From Prevotella pectinovora (lineage in GTDB: Bacteria; Bacteroidota; Bacteroidia; Bacteroidales; Bacteroidaceae), in the NCBI RefSeq assembly GCF_000834015.1, contig NZ_JXQI01000060.1, positions 124,001 to 188,000 of the forward strand: DNA of 64,000 nucleotides, in the 5' to 3' direction. Positions 27,693 through 42,100 of the stretch are shown here, piece by piece. Position numbers and translations under genes: made by a program. Every line of letters begins with the position of its first letter. Within the stretch, counting starts at the first letter, position 1. Under the pieces are notes generated by a model. That model was given only the letters and a program-made list of their open reading frames with translations. It ran no database searches and was not told the origin of the DNA.

Positions 27693-29162
27693 ATGAGAAT
27701 ATTTACTTTACTTTCGTTCGCGGCCATCTTCGCTGCACAATCTGCAAATGCACAGAACCCTGTACAGAACCAGCGCATCTCACTTGAGAGTGTATCAGGT
27801 GTTTACGCTCCAGCACAGAGCCCGGTAGCCAAGAAGGCGGTTTCTGACATCATGCGCCCTGCTAAGGAGCAGATCTTCTACAGAAACGACAAAGACGACG
27901 GATGGGCAGAAAAGGCAGCCGAGGAGTACACTTACACCTACGACGAGAAGGGCCGCGTGAAGACAAAGCTCAGCTACGACCCTAAGGCTGAGGTTGCAAA
28001 CCAGAAATATTCGCGCTACACATACGAGTATGACGAGGACGGAAACGAGACGCTCGTACTCTTTGAATACAGCGGCGACAAAGAGACATGGAAGGGCGAC
28101 TGGAAAATCGAGAAGACTTGGGACAACGTGGTGAAGGGCCTACAGACTGGTGCCATGATGTATGAATACAGCGTCGTGACAAAGCAGCTCACCAAGATGT
28201 CTCCAGAGAACTGCTTCCGCACAGAGATTACCCGCGACGACAAGGGCCGCGTGACTCTGTATGTGAACTACAGATACAATGACATGAAGAAGGAGTATAT
28301 CAACCAGCGTATCACTCCTACATACGACGAGGCTACCGGCCATCCTTCATCAGTGGTGATGGAGGACCAGATATGGGACAATGACGCACAGGCAAACGTA
28401 TTGGGCGAGATTAGGAGATTCCATAACTTGAAATGGCAAGAGTGTGACGACCAGTTCGTGAACATAAACGACAACTTCCGTATGGGCAATTGCCGCGCTA
28501 CTGAATACAGATTCAATTATCGCGGTGTGGACTACGGTGACTATGTAATTACATACGGTGAGAAGTATCCTGAGTATGTAGCTAATTATACATACCTCGA
28601 CGGATCTGGCAGTGACGTCATGACAAACAAGCTAATTGACGATAACGGTTCTTACTACTACTATGACGAAAGCTGGTGGGATAAGAACGGCGACGGAGAG
28701 AAAGGCGCAGATGAGATTTCATTGAGCAAGTATGTTTACTACTACAATGAAAAAGGCGTGAAGTGTGGCGATGAGCAGTGGGGAAGCGGATACGGCTCTC
28801 CAATCGAACTCTACTATGCCCGCAAGGACGTTTACACATACGATGCTACCTATGACTACCCGACAGAGATCGTGGCTTACTCATTCGATTTCTTCAACAA
28901 GGTTCTCGAGGACGGCACTGTAAACTACACTCCAAACCAGCGCACTGTTTACTCAGACTTCACAAAGGTTGGCGAAGTTGACGCTATCGACACAGTGAAG
29001 GCTAACGCTGAAGGCTTCACCACATACTCTCTCTTCGACCTGCAGGGACGCTGCGTAGAGAAGGGCGCTATGAACAACAACATCGGTAGCGGCAAGCACG
29101 GCGTATTCATCCTCCAGATGAGCAACGGCTCTGAGACAAAGAGCGTACGCATAGCAAGATAA
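27693..29162 (+). CDS. Secreted protein with YD-like YTYDEKGR motifs and Por sorting tail
   Basis: A 489-residue protein with signal peptide MRIFTLLSFAAIFAAQSANAQ. The mature part has repeated tyrosine-rich units like those of RHS/YD repeats: YTYTYDEKGRVKTKLSYDP, YTYEYDEDGNETLVLFEYSG, ITRDDKGRVTLYVNYRYND, YVYYYNEKGVKCGDEQWGSG and YTYDATYDYPTEIVAYSFD. There is an EF-hand-like acidic stretch, WWDKNGDGEKGADEIS, near residue 330. The C-terminus TTYSLFDLQGRCVEKGAMNN through GVFILQMSNGSETKSVRIAR is a type IX secretion sorting domain. Family name not recognised. It stands alone between two terminators. Confidence 0.75.
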   Translation: MRIFTLLSFAAIFAAQSANAQNPVQNQRISLESVSGVYAPAQSPVAKKAVSDIMRPAKEQIFYRNDKDDGWAEKAAEEYTYTYDEKGRVKTKLSYDPKAEVANQKYSRYTYEYDEDGNETLVLFEYSGDKETWKGDWKIEKTWDNVVKGLQTGAMMYEYSVVTKQLTKMSPENCFRTEITRDDKGRVTLYVNYRYNDMKKEYINQRITPTYDEATGHPSSVVMEDQIWDNDAQANVLGEIRRFHNLKWQECDDQFVNINDNFRMGNCRATEYRFNYRGVDYGDYVITYGEKYPEYVANYTYLDGSGSDVMTNKLIDDNGSYYYYDESWWDKNGDGEKGADEISLSKYVYYYNEKGVKCGDEQWGSGYGSPIELYYARKDVYTYDATYDYPTEIVAYSFDFFNKVLEDGTVNYTPNQRTVYSDFTKVGEVDAIDTVKANAEGFTTYSLFDLQGRCVEKGAMNNNIGSGKHGVFILQMSNGSETKSVRIAR

Positions 29163-29190
29163 TGACATAGACCAGACTAACATCCAATAC

Positions 29191-29226
29191 AATCCCCGTG
29201 GCATCGAAAGACGCCACGGGGATTAT
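29191..29226 (+). terminator. Terminator after the 489-residue protein gene
   Basis: AATCCCCGTGGC (29191-29202) pairs with GCCACGGGGATT (29213-29224) around a 10-base loop, about 30 bp after the stop. The T-tract is interrupted (ATTCATTTCT). Confidence 0.72.
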
Positions 29227-29602
29227 TCATTTCTACAGCCGATAACACCCACTTTGCAAACCCGTCTTGACAAAGTCAGCACTATGGATTGACAAACCTC
29301 ACTAAATAGTGTGAATGACATAAAATATTTACATAAGGGTACGGGGTATATCAGATTTTCTTTGTAATTTTGCCACGTAAAAAGAGCCATACCGTTATCG
29401 TGGCAGCTCCAGAGCGAGCCATGTTTGCCAACCACGGAAACGGAAACGGCATGACAAGACTCGAAACGGTATTAGCTACAAGCCGGCAGACGGCATCATC
29501 GACAGATCGGGAAACGACAACAACGACAAATCGAAAACTGCATTATCGATAATCGAGAAGGTATTAGTGAGACACAATACATTATAATATTATAATAACA
29601 TT
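29227..29602 (+). promoter_or_regulatory. Upstream region of the NifU-like gene with candidate promoter
   Basis: TAATTTTG at 29365-29372 is a perfect TAnnTTTG box, 231 bp before the start, but no TTTG is at the standard distance. The long leader is rich in AAACGG and CGACAA units and in short GATAATCGAGAA-type motifs, with no open frame that resembles a gene. Confidence 0.4.
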
Positions 29603-30304
29603 ATGATTTATTCAACAGAAGTAAAGAACATGTGCGTTGTGGCCAAAGGCCCAAACCACGGACCAGCTCCTATCCCAGAGGAAGGAAAATGGGTTTATGC
29701 TAAAGAAATCAAAGACATCTCCGGCTACACACACGGTGTGGGTTGGTGTGCTCCTCAGCAGGGCGCCTGCAAGCTGTCTCTCAACGTTAAGGACGGCGTT
29801 ATCCAGGAGGCTCTCGTTGAGACTATCGGTTGCACGGGTATGACCCACTCTGCTGCCATGGCATCAGAAATCCTGCCAGGCAAGACAATCCTCGAGGCTC
29901 TCAACACAGACCTCGTTTGCGACGCCATCAACACTGCCATGCGCGAACTCTTCCTGCAGATCGTTTACGGACGCACACAGAGTGCATTCTCTGAGGGTGG
30001 TCTGACAATCGGTGCCGGTCTTGAGGACCTCGGCAAGGGACTCCGCTCACAGACTGGTACTCTCTACGGTACTGTTGCCAAGGGCACACGCTACCTCGAG
30101 CTCACCGAGGGATATATCACACGCCAGTTCCTCGACAAGGACAACCAGGTTTGCGGTTACGAGTATGTACACCTGGGCAAGATGATGGAGGCCATCAAGA
30201 ACGGTATGGACGCCAACGAGGCAGTGAAGAAGTTCACAGGCTCTTACGGACGCACCACCGCCGAGCAGGGAGTTGTTAAAGCTATTGATCCACGTAAAGA
30301 ATAA
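29603..30304 (+). CDS. NifU-like iron-sulfur cluster scaffold protein
   Basis: A 233-residue cytoplasmic protein. The region from GVGWCAPQQGACKLSLNVKD (about residues 45-64) through ALVETIGCTGMTHSAAMASE (about 72-91) to LVCDAINTAM (about 105-114) aligns with the NifU N-terminal scaffold fold, with Cys at the positions expected to hold a nascent cluster. The rest (GLRSQTGTLYGTVAKGTRYL and a C-terminal helix pair) is particular to the long anaerobe-type members. No NifS-like desulfurase is adjacent. The next gene, 17 bp on, is the GGGtGRT protein. The two are very likely one transcript and one functional unit. Confidence 0.8.
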   Translation: MIYSTEVKNMCVVAKGPNHGPAPIPEEGKWVYAKEIKDISGYTHGVGWCAPQQGACKLSLNVKDGVIQEALVETIGCTGMTHSAAMASEILPGKTILEALNTDLVCDAINTAMRELFLQIVYGRTQSAFSEGGLTIGAGLEDLGKGLRSQTGTLYGTVAKGTRYLELTEGYITRQFLDKDNQVCGYEYVHLGKMMEAIKNGMDANEAVKKFTGSYGRTTAEQGVVKAIDPRKE

Positions 30305-30321
30305 TAAGGAGAAACAAAGAC

Positions 30322-31335
30322 ATGATTAGAAAAGTAAGTTACGAAAGTCAGGAGCGTCGCGAGGCGCAGGTTCTCGCTGCCCTCAACGCTGAGGGTATCA
30401 AGAGCGTAGAAGAGGCTAACGAGATTTGCGAGGCTGCAGGTGTTGATCCTTATCAGATGTGTGAGGACACTCAGCGTATCTGCTTCGAGAATGCAAAGTG
30501 GGCATACGTTTGCGGTGCTGCCATCGCCATCAAGCGCGGCTGCAAGACTGCTGCTGATTGTGCAGAGGCTATCGGCGTGGGTCTGCAGGCATTCTGCATC
30601 CCTGGTTCTGTTGCCGACGACCGTAAGGTTGGTCTTGGCCACGGTAACCTCGCTGCACGTCTGCTCCGCGAGGAGACACAGTGTTTCGCATTCCTCGCCG
30701 GCCACGAGTCATTCGCTGCCGCTGAGGGTGCCATCAAGATTGCTGAGATGGCAAACAAGGTTCGCAAGAATCCTCTGCGCGTTATCCTCAACGGTCTCGG
30801 CAAGGACGCTGCCATGATCATCAGCCGTATCAACGGTTTCACATACGTACAGACAGAATTCGACTACTACACTGGCGAGCTGAAGGTCGTTAACCGCATC
30901 GCTTACTCTGACGGTCCACGTGCAAAGGTGAACTGCTACGGTGCAAACGACGTTCGCGAGGGTGTGGCTATCAACTGGAGCGAGGATGTAGACGTTTCCA
31001 TCACCGGTAACTCTACAAACCCGACACGTTTCCAGCACCCGGTAGCCGGTACATACAAGAAGGAGCGTCTCGCTGCAGGCAAGCCTTACTTCTCAGTGGC
31101 TTCAGGTGGTGGTACCGGACGTACTCTTCACCCAGACAACATGGCTGCTGGTCCTGCTTCTTACGGTATGACCGACACCATGGGCCGTATGCACTCTGAC
31201 GCTCAGTTCGCAGGTTCTTCTTCAGTTCCTGCCCACGTAGAGATGATGGGCTTCCTGGGTATGGGTAACAACCCGATGGTAGGTGCTACAGTGGCTATCG
31301 CCGTAGCTATCGACCTCGCCCTCAACAAGAAGTAA
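30322..31335 (+). CDS. GGGtGRT family protein (conserved, function unknown)
   Basis: A 337-residue protein carrying SVASGGGTGRTLHPDNMAAG at about residues 252-271, the motif that names the GGGtGRT family (PF14057). Other conserved parts are VSYESQERREAQVLAALNAE at the start, CIPGSVADDRKVGLGHGNLA and a glycine-rich C-terminus (MGFLGMGNNPMVGATVAIAV). Cys residues at EICEAAGVDPYQMCEDTQRI and CGAAIAIKRGCKTAADCAEA are numerous and could bind metal, which fits its NifU-like partner; this is inference. A strong terminator ends the pair at 31368-31407. Confidence 0.85.
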   Translation: MIRKVSYESQERREAQVLAALNAEGIKSVEEANEICEAAGVDPYQMCEDTQRICFENAKWAYVCGAAIAIKRGCKTAADCAEAIGVGLQAFCIPGSVADDRKVGLGHGNLAARLLREETQCFAFLAGHESFAAAEGAIKIAEMANKVRKNPLRVILNGLGKDAAMIISRINGFTYVQTEFDYYTGELKVVNRIAYSDGPRAKVNCYGANDVREGVAINWSEDVDVSITGNSTNPTRFQHPVAGTYKKERLAAGKPYFSVASGGGTGRTLHPDNMAAGPASYGMTDTMGRMHSDAQFAGSSSVPAHVEMMGFLGMGNNPMVGATVAIAVAIDLALNKK

Positions 31336-31367
31336 TTATCTTGTTCATAAGATATTTACATAATATT

Positions 31368-31407
31368 ATCCTCCATAATCCTTATAGCGATTATGGAGGA
31401 TTTTTTT
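31368..31407 (+). terminator. Terminator after the NifU-like/GGGtGRT pair
   Basis: ATCCTCCATAATC (31368-31380) pairs with GATTATGGAGGAT (31389-31401), followed by seven T. Confidence 0.88.
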
Positions 31408-31604
31408 GTATCTGCAAACCTGTTGGATATTGGCTTTTCTGGTGAACTTGTGATCGGGGGGTATGCCATATTTCCCTTTATTTAACGTGGAGAATGGTGG
31501 ATTTTCGGAGAATATATATATATTTGCATCAAGCGACATTATATTCTATATGGAGCAAGAATTGTAAATGACCTGATAGAAAAGCTAAGAAGAAAAGAAT
31601 AACA

Positions 31605-31976
31605 ATGGATAAAGGACAATTTCTATTATATCAGACTCCTGACGGTGATTCACAGATAGAGGTGAAGCTGCAAAACGATACTGTCTGGCTCTCACTTGAC
31701 CAGATGGCAGAGTTGTTTCAGCGTAATAAGTCCACTATCTCACGACATATAAAGAATGTGTTGGAGGACGGGGAACTTGACGAAAATGAGGTTGTTGCAT
31801 TTTTTGCAACAACCACTAAACACGGTGCTATTGAAGGAAAGCTACAGAAGCATCAAGTGGCTTTTTACAATCTCGACATGATTATCAGCGTAGGCTACCG
31901 CGTACATTCCTACCGTGGTGTTCAGTTCCGTATATGGGCAACCAAGGTATTGAAGGAGTATATTGTGAAAGGATAA
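31605..31976 (+). pseudogene. Truncated RhuM-family (virulence RhuM) gene
   Basis: The 123-residue product matches the start of RhuM-family proteins: FLLYQTPDGDSQIEVKLQND, TVWLSLDQMAELFQRNKSTI and MIISVGYRVHSYRGVQFRIW. Family members are roughly 300 residues or more, and this one stops right after VLKEYIVKG, at the domain boundary, so the C-terminal part is missing. A perfect -7 box TATATTTG is at 31519-31526. Just upstream, a frame ending at 31602 reads YGARIVNDLIEKLRRKE without a start of its own, possibly the tail of another deleted gene. The family is often found on mobile or defence-like islands; a dispersed repeat end lies at 32049-32069. Confidence 0.7.
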
Positions 31977-32048
31977 GTAAAGTCTGCTCTACATATCAAC
32001 CACACCTTAATTATATCAGAATACAAGCCCTGATGATCGATTGTGCTT

Positions 32049-32069
32049 AACTCCCAATCGGTCATCAGG
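32049..32069 (+). repeat. Single copy of the dispersed end motif
   Basis: CCCAATCGGTCATCAGG matches the terminal motif of the MITE-like element with one change. It sits between the truncated RhuM gene and the 3' end of the hexosaminidase gene, with no partner end nearby. Confidence 0.55.
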
Positions 32070-32075
32070 CTGTTT

Positions 32076-34151
32076 TTATCTCACCACGATTTCATCGGTG
32101 AAGAGCCATCCGAATTCGGTGTCGCAGCTGCCCTGCACTCTCACGTAGCGTGCCTTCCGGCTGCCATGCCATGCCTGAGTGCGGTAGCCCACACGACAGG
32201 GGTCGCGCTGCGGCTGGTCTTGCGAATACACCTGGGTGAATGTCTTGCCGTCTTCGCTCAAAGACACCCGATATTTGGTAGGATAATAAATCCACGGACC
32301 GAGCGACTGCATAAATACCGCCGACACCTCATGCAGCTTCTGTATGCTGCCCATGTCTATCGTCACGTCGAGACACCATCCATCGGTGCCTGTGAAGCCC
32401 TGCCACCTCTTGTCGGCATAGGTCCATCCGCCACGCACTCCGTCAACAAGCGCCTGTTCGCCACCGGCAGTGTATTTGGGATGCAACGGTGTGTTGTAGG
32501 TCACACGGCAGCCGCGAGCCTTATGCTTCACGGGAGTGAACGACTCCTTGCGCTCTCCTATCTCATGACGAAGGTCGAAGGCGTGGATTCCCATAGCCCT
32601 CACCGTGTCACACTCTGCCAAGGCACGACGGTGGAAATCGGCATAGTCTTTCTTCTCTGCTCCGTTCCATCCTATCTCGGCTATCGCCATAGCACGTGGC
32701 CAGAACATATACTCCATCTGCTCGTCAGACGGTATGTATTCTGCCCACAGGTTAGCCTGCAAGCCCGTGATATGGCGGCGCTCGTCGGCGGTGAGGTCAT
32801 CGCCCGGCACGTAGTCATACATCTTCTTGAGTGTGAGGTATCCGCCCATCGCCGTAGGCTGGGTGATGGGAGCATCCTGATATCTGTCGATATAGCAGTA
32901 GTCGCCCGGCGAGAGCACCACATCGTAGCCGTGCTCGATAGCCTTGCGTGCCAGGTCGGTCTCTCGCCACACCATCACAGTGGTATTGGGGGCGAGACGG
33001 GAGGCTATAACCTCGTCCCATCCCACGAGACGTCTGCCGTGGGCATTGAGGAAATTGCCGAAGTGGGTGATGAGATGTGCCTGCAGTCCTGCCTTGTCGG
33101 TATGCAGCTCTTTCATCATGCGCTGGCAGAGCAGACAGTTGTCCCAGGCTTTCATCACTGCCTCGTCGCCTCCCACATGGATATATTCCGAAGGGAATAT
33201 GTCCATCACCTCAAGGAGCACGTTCTCCATGAAATCGTATGTTGCCACACTGCCGGGACACATGTCGGAATCCTTGTATGGCTCATGCGAGCATGACAGT
33301 TCGGGATAGGCGGCGAGCACTTCTTCTGAGTGGCCCGGCATCTCTATCTCCGGCACTATCGTTATGCCCCGGTCGGCGGCATAGCTTACGAGCTCACGCA
33401 GCTGGTCCTGGGTGTAATACCCGCCGTAGGCTCCCGGTGTGCCCTCCTCCACGTATTTTCCGCCGTTGTCGGTCCACTCCTGCCATGTGGCATAGGGACG
33501 CCAAGCGGCGAGGTTGGTGAGCCGGGGGTATCGCTTTATCTCTATTCGCCATCCGGCGGCATCGGTGAGATGCAGATGCAGGCGGTTGAACTTATATCGC
33601 GCCATGGCGTCGATCTGACGCTTCAGGAAGTCGATGGAACGGAAATGACGCGACACGTCGAGCATCATCGAGCGCCATTTGTATGCCGGTGCGTCTAACA
33701 CATCGCAGCATGCCACTCCCTTCTTCGTAGTCAACTGTCTCACCGTAGCCCAAGCCAGACGGAAGCCGTCGGCACTGGCGGCTCGGATAAGGATGGTGTC
33801 GGGAGAAACATGCAACTGATAGGCTTCGGCTTCTGCCCCATCTTTCAGCGTCAGTCCGGCTATCGACTTTGGAGACAGTCTGTCGAATATCATCACCTGA
33901 CGGGCGCCTCCCTTGCTAACAGCCATCCATGGCTCGGAATAGATGTTGCGGGCGATGTCCCCCACCCTGTTCTCCACTCTCACTTGTCTGCCACGGGTAT
34001 GGAATGTGCCTTTGGCTGGCGCACACGACTGTGGTTTGGGTAGTATGCCCTGTGCTGACGCCTTGCCCTGCGGCGTGGCCACGGCAAAGGTGAGGACAAG
34101 GCTCATGGCGAGTGTCTTCACTCTTTTGCGTATTCTTCTGTCTATATTCAT
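32076..34151 (-). CDS. Beta-N-acetylhexosaminidase, glycoside hydrolase family 20
   Basis: A 691-residue secreted enzyme that removes terminal N-acetylglucosamine or N-acetylgalactosamine from glycans. Signal peptide about residues 1-33 (MALSVLTFAVATPQGKASAQ-like hydrophobic region after a basic start). The GH20b N-terminal domain comes next (about 40-150), then the TIM barrel beginning YKWRSMMLDVSRHFRSIDFL, with RLHLHLTDAAGWRIEI and the catalytic Asp-Glu pair in YIHVGGDEAVMKAW (about residue 327). A W-rich substrate pocket (GWDEVIASRLAPNTTVMVWR) follows. The C-terminal ~130 residues look like an F5/8 type C (discoidin) carbohydrate-binding module (FMQSLGPWIYYPTKYRVSLS). It is monocistronic and suggests host- or diet-glycan use. 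Confidence 0.9.
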   Translation of the reverse strand: MNIDRRIRKRVKTLAMSLVLTFAVATPQGKASAQGILPKPQSCAPAKGTFHTRGRQVRVENRVGDIARNIYSEPWMAVSKGGARQVMIFDRLSPKSIAGLTLKDGAEAEAYQLHVSPDTILIRAASADGFRLAWATVRQLTTKKGVACCDVLDAPAYKWRSMMLDVSRHFRSIDFLKRQIDAMARYKFNRLHLHLTDAAGWRIEIKRYPRLTNLAAWRPYATWQEWTDNGGKYVEEGTPGAYGGYYTQDQLRELVSYAADRGITIVPEIEMPGHSEEVLAAYPELSCSHEPYKDSDMCPGSVATYDFMENVLLEVMDIFPSEYIHVGGDEAVMKAWDNCLLCQRMMKELHTDKAGLQAHLITHFGNFLNAHGRRLVGWDEVIASRLAPNTTVMVWRETDLARKAIEHGYDVVLSPGDYCYIDRYQDAPITQPTAMGGYLTLKKMYDYVPGDDLTADERRHITGLQANLWAEYIPSDEQMEYMFWPRAMAIAEIGWNGAEKKDYADFHRRALAECDTVRAMGIHAFDLRHEIGERKESFTPVKHKARGCRVTYNTPLHPKYTAGGEQALVDGVRGGWTYADKRWQGFTGTDGWCLDVTIDMGSIQKLHEVSAVFMQSLGPWIYYPTKYRVSLSEDGKTFTQVYSQDQPQRDPCRVGYRTQAWHGSRKARYVRVQGSCDTEFGWLFTDEIVVR

Positions 34152-34207
34152 GTGATATTATGTTTTCTGTATTCCAACTTAGGTTTCCTGTGTTTTCTAT
34201 GTCTTTG

Positions 34208-34239
34208 CAAAGATAATGCAAAAAAATGAAAAGACACAA
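34208..34239 (-). promoter_or_regulatory. Promoter of the GH20 gene
   Basis: CAAAGATA (34208-34215) reads TATCTTTG on the minus strand, with TTGT (34236-34239) 20 bp upstream of it. Spacing and sequence fit the Bacteroidetes consensus. The leader is about 50 nt. Confidence 0.6.
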
Positions 34240-34268
34240 GACTTTCATTTAATCAAGTCCGAATTCAG

Positions 34269-34354
34269 AATCTGCACGAGATTGATGCAGTTTTCAAAGG
34301 AATCTGCACGAGATTGATGCAGAATTTGAAGAAAACTGCACAAATTTGATGCAA
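34269..34354. repeat. Three tandem units with 32-bp period
   Basis: Units begin at 34269, 34301 and 34333. The first two share AATCTGCACGAGATTGATGC exactly; the third is diverged (AAACTGCACAAATTTGATGC). Each unit holds two TGCA palindromes 9 bp apart, with variable sequence between units. No open frame uses them. Confidence 0.7.
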
Positions 34355-34456
34355 AAACGGGTATAAACTTCGTGTAAAAGATATTTATTGAATTAAACCA
34401 TATGCGAGAAAGGAGTGAAACAGATTATTGAAACAACATCTCATACAAGGAAAAGC

Positions 34457-34505
34457 GGCATGAAGGAGAAATCAGAAATCTCCCTACATGCCGTTTTATT
34501 TTCGA
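34457..34505 (+). terminator. Hairpin with T-tract on the plus strand, orphan
   Basis: CGGCATG pairs with CATGCCG (near 34457-34463 and 34488-34494), with an inner GGAGA/TCTCC stem, and is followed by TTTTATTTTC. No plus-strand gene lies upstream as far as the hexosaminidase promoter, so it may end a small RNA. It could also act on the minus strand behind the rpoC terminator. Confidence 0.45.
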
Positions 34506-34599
34506 ATAAAACAATCTCCTAAGCCCCAAGTCTGACCTTAACGTCAGACTGGATATGGAGCAAATCTACTATCACTTTATACAATTACGAATAATGACA

Positions 34600-34647
34600 T
34601 GCGAAAACACGATGAGGGCTGTCCCATATCAACAGGACAGCCCTCAT
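34600..34647 (-). terminator. Terminator of the rpoBC operon
   Basis: ATGAGGGCTGTCC (34612-34624) pairs perfectly with GGACAGCCCTCAT (34635-34647). On the minus strand it is followed by CGTGTTTTCG, a modest T-tract. It lies about 75 bp after the rpoC stop. Confidence 0.72.
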
Positions 34648-34720
34648 AGCGTTTATTGTTTTCAGAAAGAGAATGGCGGAAGCTGTGGTCCACCCTTCTC
34701 TTAATCATGTATAGTCAGAA

Positions 34721-39061
<4,341 letters not shown>

Positions 39062-39100
39062 AATTCTTGTTTATATATGTATGAGTAAAGAGTTGCAATA

Positions 39101-42100
39101 TTAGTCGAGGGTAACGCTCAGACCAAGGCCACGCAGCTCATGGAGCAACACATTGAGAGACTCTGGGATGCCGGCTGTCGGCATAGGCTCGCCCTTGACG
39201 ATTGCCTCATAAGCCTTGGAACGGCCTACTACGTCGTCTGACTTGATGGTCAGAATCTCCTGCAATACATGACTTGCACCGAATGCCTCGAGTGCCCAGA
39301 CCTCCATCTCTCCGAAACGCTGTCCACCGAACTGCGCCTTACCACCGAGTGGCTGCTGGGTGATGAGTGAGTACGGACCGATAGAACGGGCGTGCATCTT
39401 GTCCTCTACCATGTGGCCGAGCTTGAGGAAGTATGTGATACCCACTGTAGCCGGCTGGTCGAACATCTCTCCTGTCTCACCGTCATAGAGGTGCATAGAA
39501 CCGAGGTTTGGCAAACCTGCCTTGTCTGTCCACTCCTTGAGGTCGTCGAGGTGGGCACCGTCGAAGATAGGAGTAGCGAACTTCACGCCGAGACGCTTTC
39601 CGGCAGCACCGAGGATAGCCTCGAAAATCTGACCGAGGTTCATACGTGAAGGCACACCCAATGGGTTGAGCACCAAGTCAACAGGACGTCCGTCCGGCAG
39701 GAACGGCATATCCTCCTGGCGAACGATCTTCGACACGATACCCTTGTTACCGTGGCGTCCGGCCAACTTGTCGCCGACACCGATCTTACGCTTCTTGGCG
39801 ATGTATACCTTTGCCATCTGCAGGATGCCCGATGGCAGCTCGTCGCCGATGGTGATGGCGAACTTGCGACGCTTGTTCTCTGCATCGAGAAGCTTTGCCT
39901 TCTTCAGGAAGTTTGTGATGAGCTTTGAAATCAAGCCGTTTGTATGGTCATCGTCAGTCCAGTTGTTCGACTGGATTTCCTCATAGTTGATGTTCATGAG
40001 CTGGGTAGCGGTGAACTTGCTGCCCTTTGTGATGATCTCGGCACGTGAATAGTCCTTGATGCCCTGGCAAACCTTGTCCTCGGTGAGAGTCAGGAGCTTG
40101 TCAACGAGGATATCCTTCAGGTCGTCGATCTTTGCCTCATACTCCTCGTCTATCTTGGCAAGGATAACCTTGTCCTTCTGCTTTGAAGCACGGGTCTTGA
40201 TAGCACGAGAGAACAGCTTCTTGTCGATTACCACACCGCTCAATGATGGGTTGGCCTTCAATGAAGAATCCTTCACATCACCTGCCTTGTCGCCGAAGAT
40301 GGCTCTCAGAAGCTTCTCCTCTGGTGACGGGTCGCTCTCTCCCTTAGGAGAAATCTTACCGATGAGGATATCGCCTGGCTCTACACGGGCACCGACACGG
40401 ATGATACCGTTGTCGTCGAGGTCCTTGGTTGCCTCTTCGCTGACGTTAGGAATATCGTTTGTGAACTCCTCAGTACCGCGCTTTGTCTCACGCACGTCGA
40501 GAGAGAACTCGTCGACATGAACAGATGTCAGCACGTCGTCACGGACGATACGCTCGTTGAGCACGATGGCGTCCTCATAGTTGTAACCCTTCCATGGCAT
40601 GTAGGCCACGAGCAGGTTGCGACCGAGTGCGAGCTCGCCATCCTCTGTAGCATAACCCTCTGTCAGGATATCGCCCTTCTTCACTCGCTGTCCCTTGTTG
40701 CAGATAGGACGGAGGTCGATGGTCATGTTCTGGTTGGTACGACGGAACTTAGGTATGCGGTATTCCTTGAGCGCCGGCTCGAAGCTTACGAATTCCTCGT
40801 CCTCGGTTCTGTCGTAGAGGATACGGATTGTGGTAGCGTCAACATATTCGATAACGCCTTCGCCCTCGGCAGTGATCATAGTACGTGAGTCTACACATAC
40901 CTGCTTCTCGACGCCGGTACCTACGATAGGTGCCTCATTGTGGAGCAATGGAACTGCCTGGCGCATCATGTTGGATCCCATCAACGCACGGTGAGCATCG
41001 TCATGCTCCAAGAATGGGATGAGTCCGGCAGCGATAGAAGCGATCTGCTGTGGAGAAACGTCCATGAGGTCAACGTCTGTCGGTGGCACGACTGGGAAGT
41101 CGGCATCCTGACGACACTTGACAACCTCGCGGATAAACGTACCGTCGTCATTCAACGGAGCATTTCCCTGACCGATCACGTGGTCTTCCTCATCCTCAGC
41201 GGTAAGGTAAACGACATCCTCGTTCTTCAGGTCTACTACACCATTCTCGACCTTACGGTATGGAGTCTCGATGAATCCGAGTTCATTTATCTTGGCATAC
41301 ACACAGAGAGAAGAGATAAGTCCGATGTTAGGACCCTCAGGACTCTCGATAGGACACAGACGACCATAGTGTGTGTAGTGAACGTCACGAACCTCGAATC
41401 CGGCACGCTCTCTTGACAGACCGCCAGGTCCGAGGGCAGAGAGACGACGCTTGTGGGTTACCTCAGCAAGCGGGTTGGTCTGGTCCATGAACTGTGACAA
41501 TGGGTTGGTGCCGAAGAATGAGTTGATGACACTTGAGATTGTCTTGGTGTTGATCAAGTCTGTTGGCTTGAACACCTCATTGTCGCGCACGTTCATACGC
41601 TCACGGATTGTGCGGCTCATACGAGCCAGACCGATAGAGAACTGGTTGCTCAACTGCTCGCCGACGGTGCGTACACGACGGTTGCTCAGGTGGTCGATAT
41701 CATCGACTGTAGCGTTGGAGTTAACCAGCTGGATGAGATACTTGATGATCTCGATTATATCTTCTTTGGTCAGGATACGAACATCCTCGTCGGTATCAAG
41801 ACCCAGTTTCTTGTTGATGCGGTAACGGCCCACCTTGCCCAAGTCATAACGCTTGTCAGAGAAGAACAGGTTCTGGATAACCTCCTTTGCACTTGCCTCA
41901 TCAGCAGGATCAGCATTACGCAGCTGCTTGTAGATGTAGAGCACGGCGTCCTTCTCAGAGTTTGTCGGGTCTTTCTGCAATGTGTTGAACACGATGGAGT
42001 ACTTGTTTGCAGACTCGGCATCCTTGTGGAGAAGGATAGTAGAAGCACCGCTGTCGATGATGTCCTCCATGTTCTCCTTTGTGATGACAGTCTCACGCTC

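Noticed and set aside
32043..33296. 417-codon plus-strand frame
   Set aside because: Antisense to the GH20 hexosaminidase, whose catalytic motif is intact.
34269..34354. Could the 32-bp units be a short CRISPR?
   Set aside because: The conserved part is about 20 bp with 12-bp variable parts, too short for spacers, with only three units and no cas genes.
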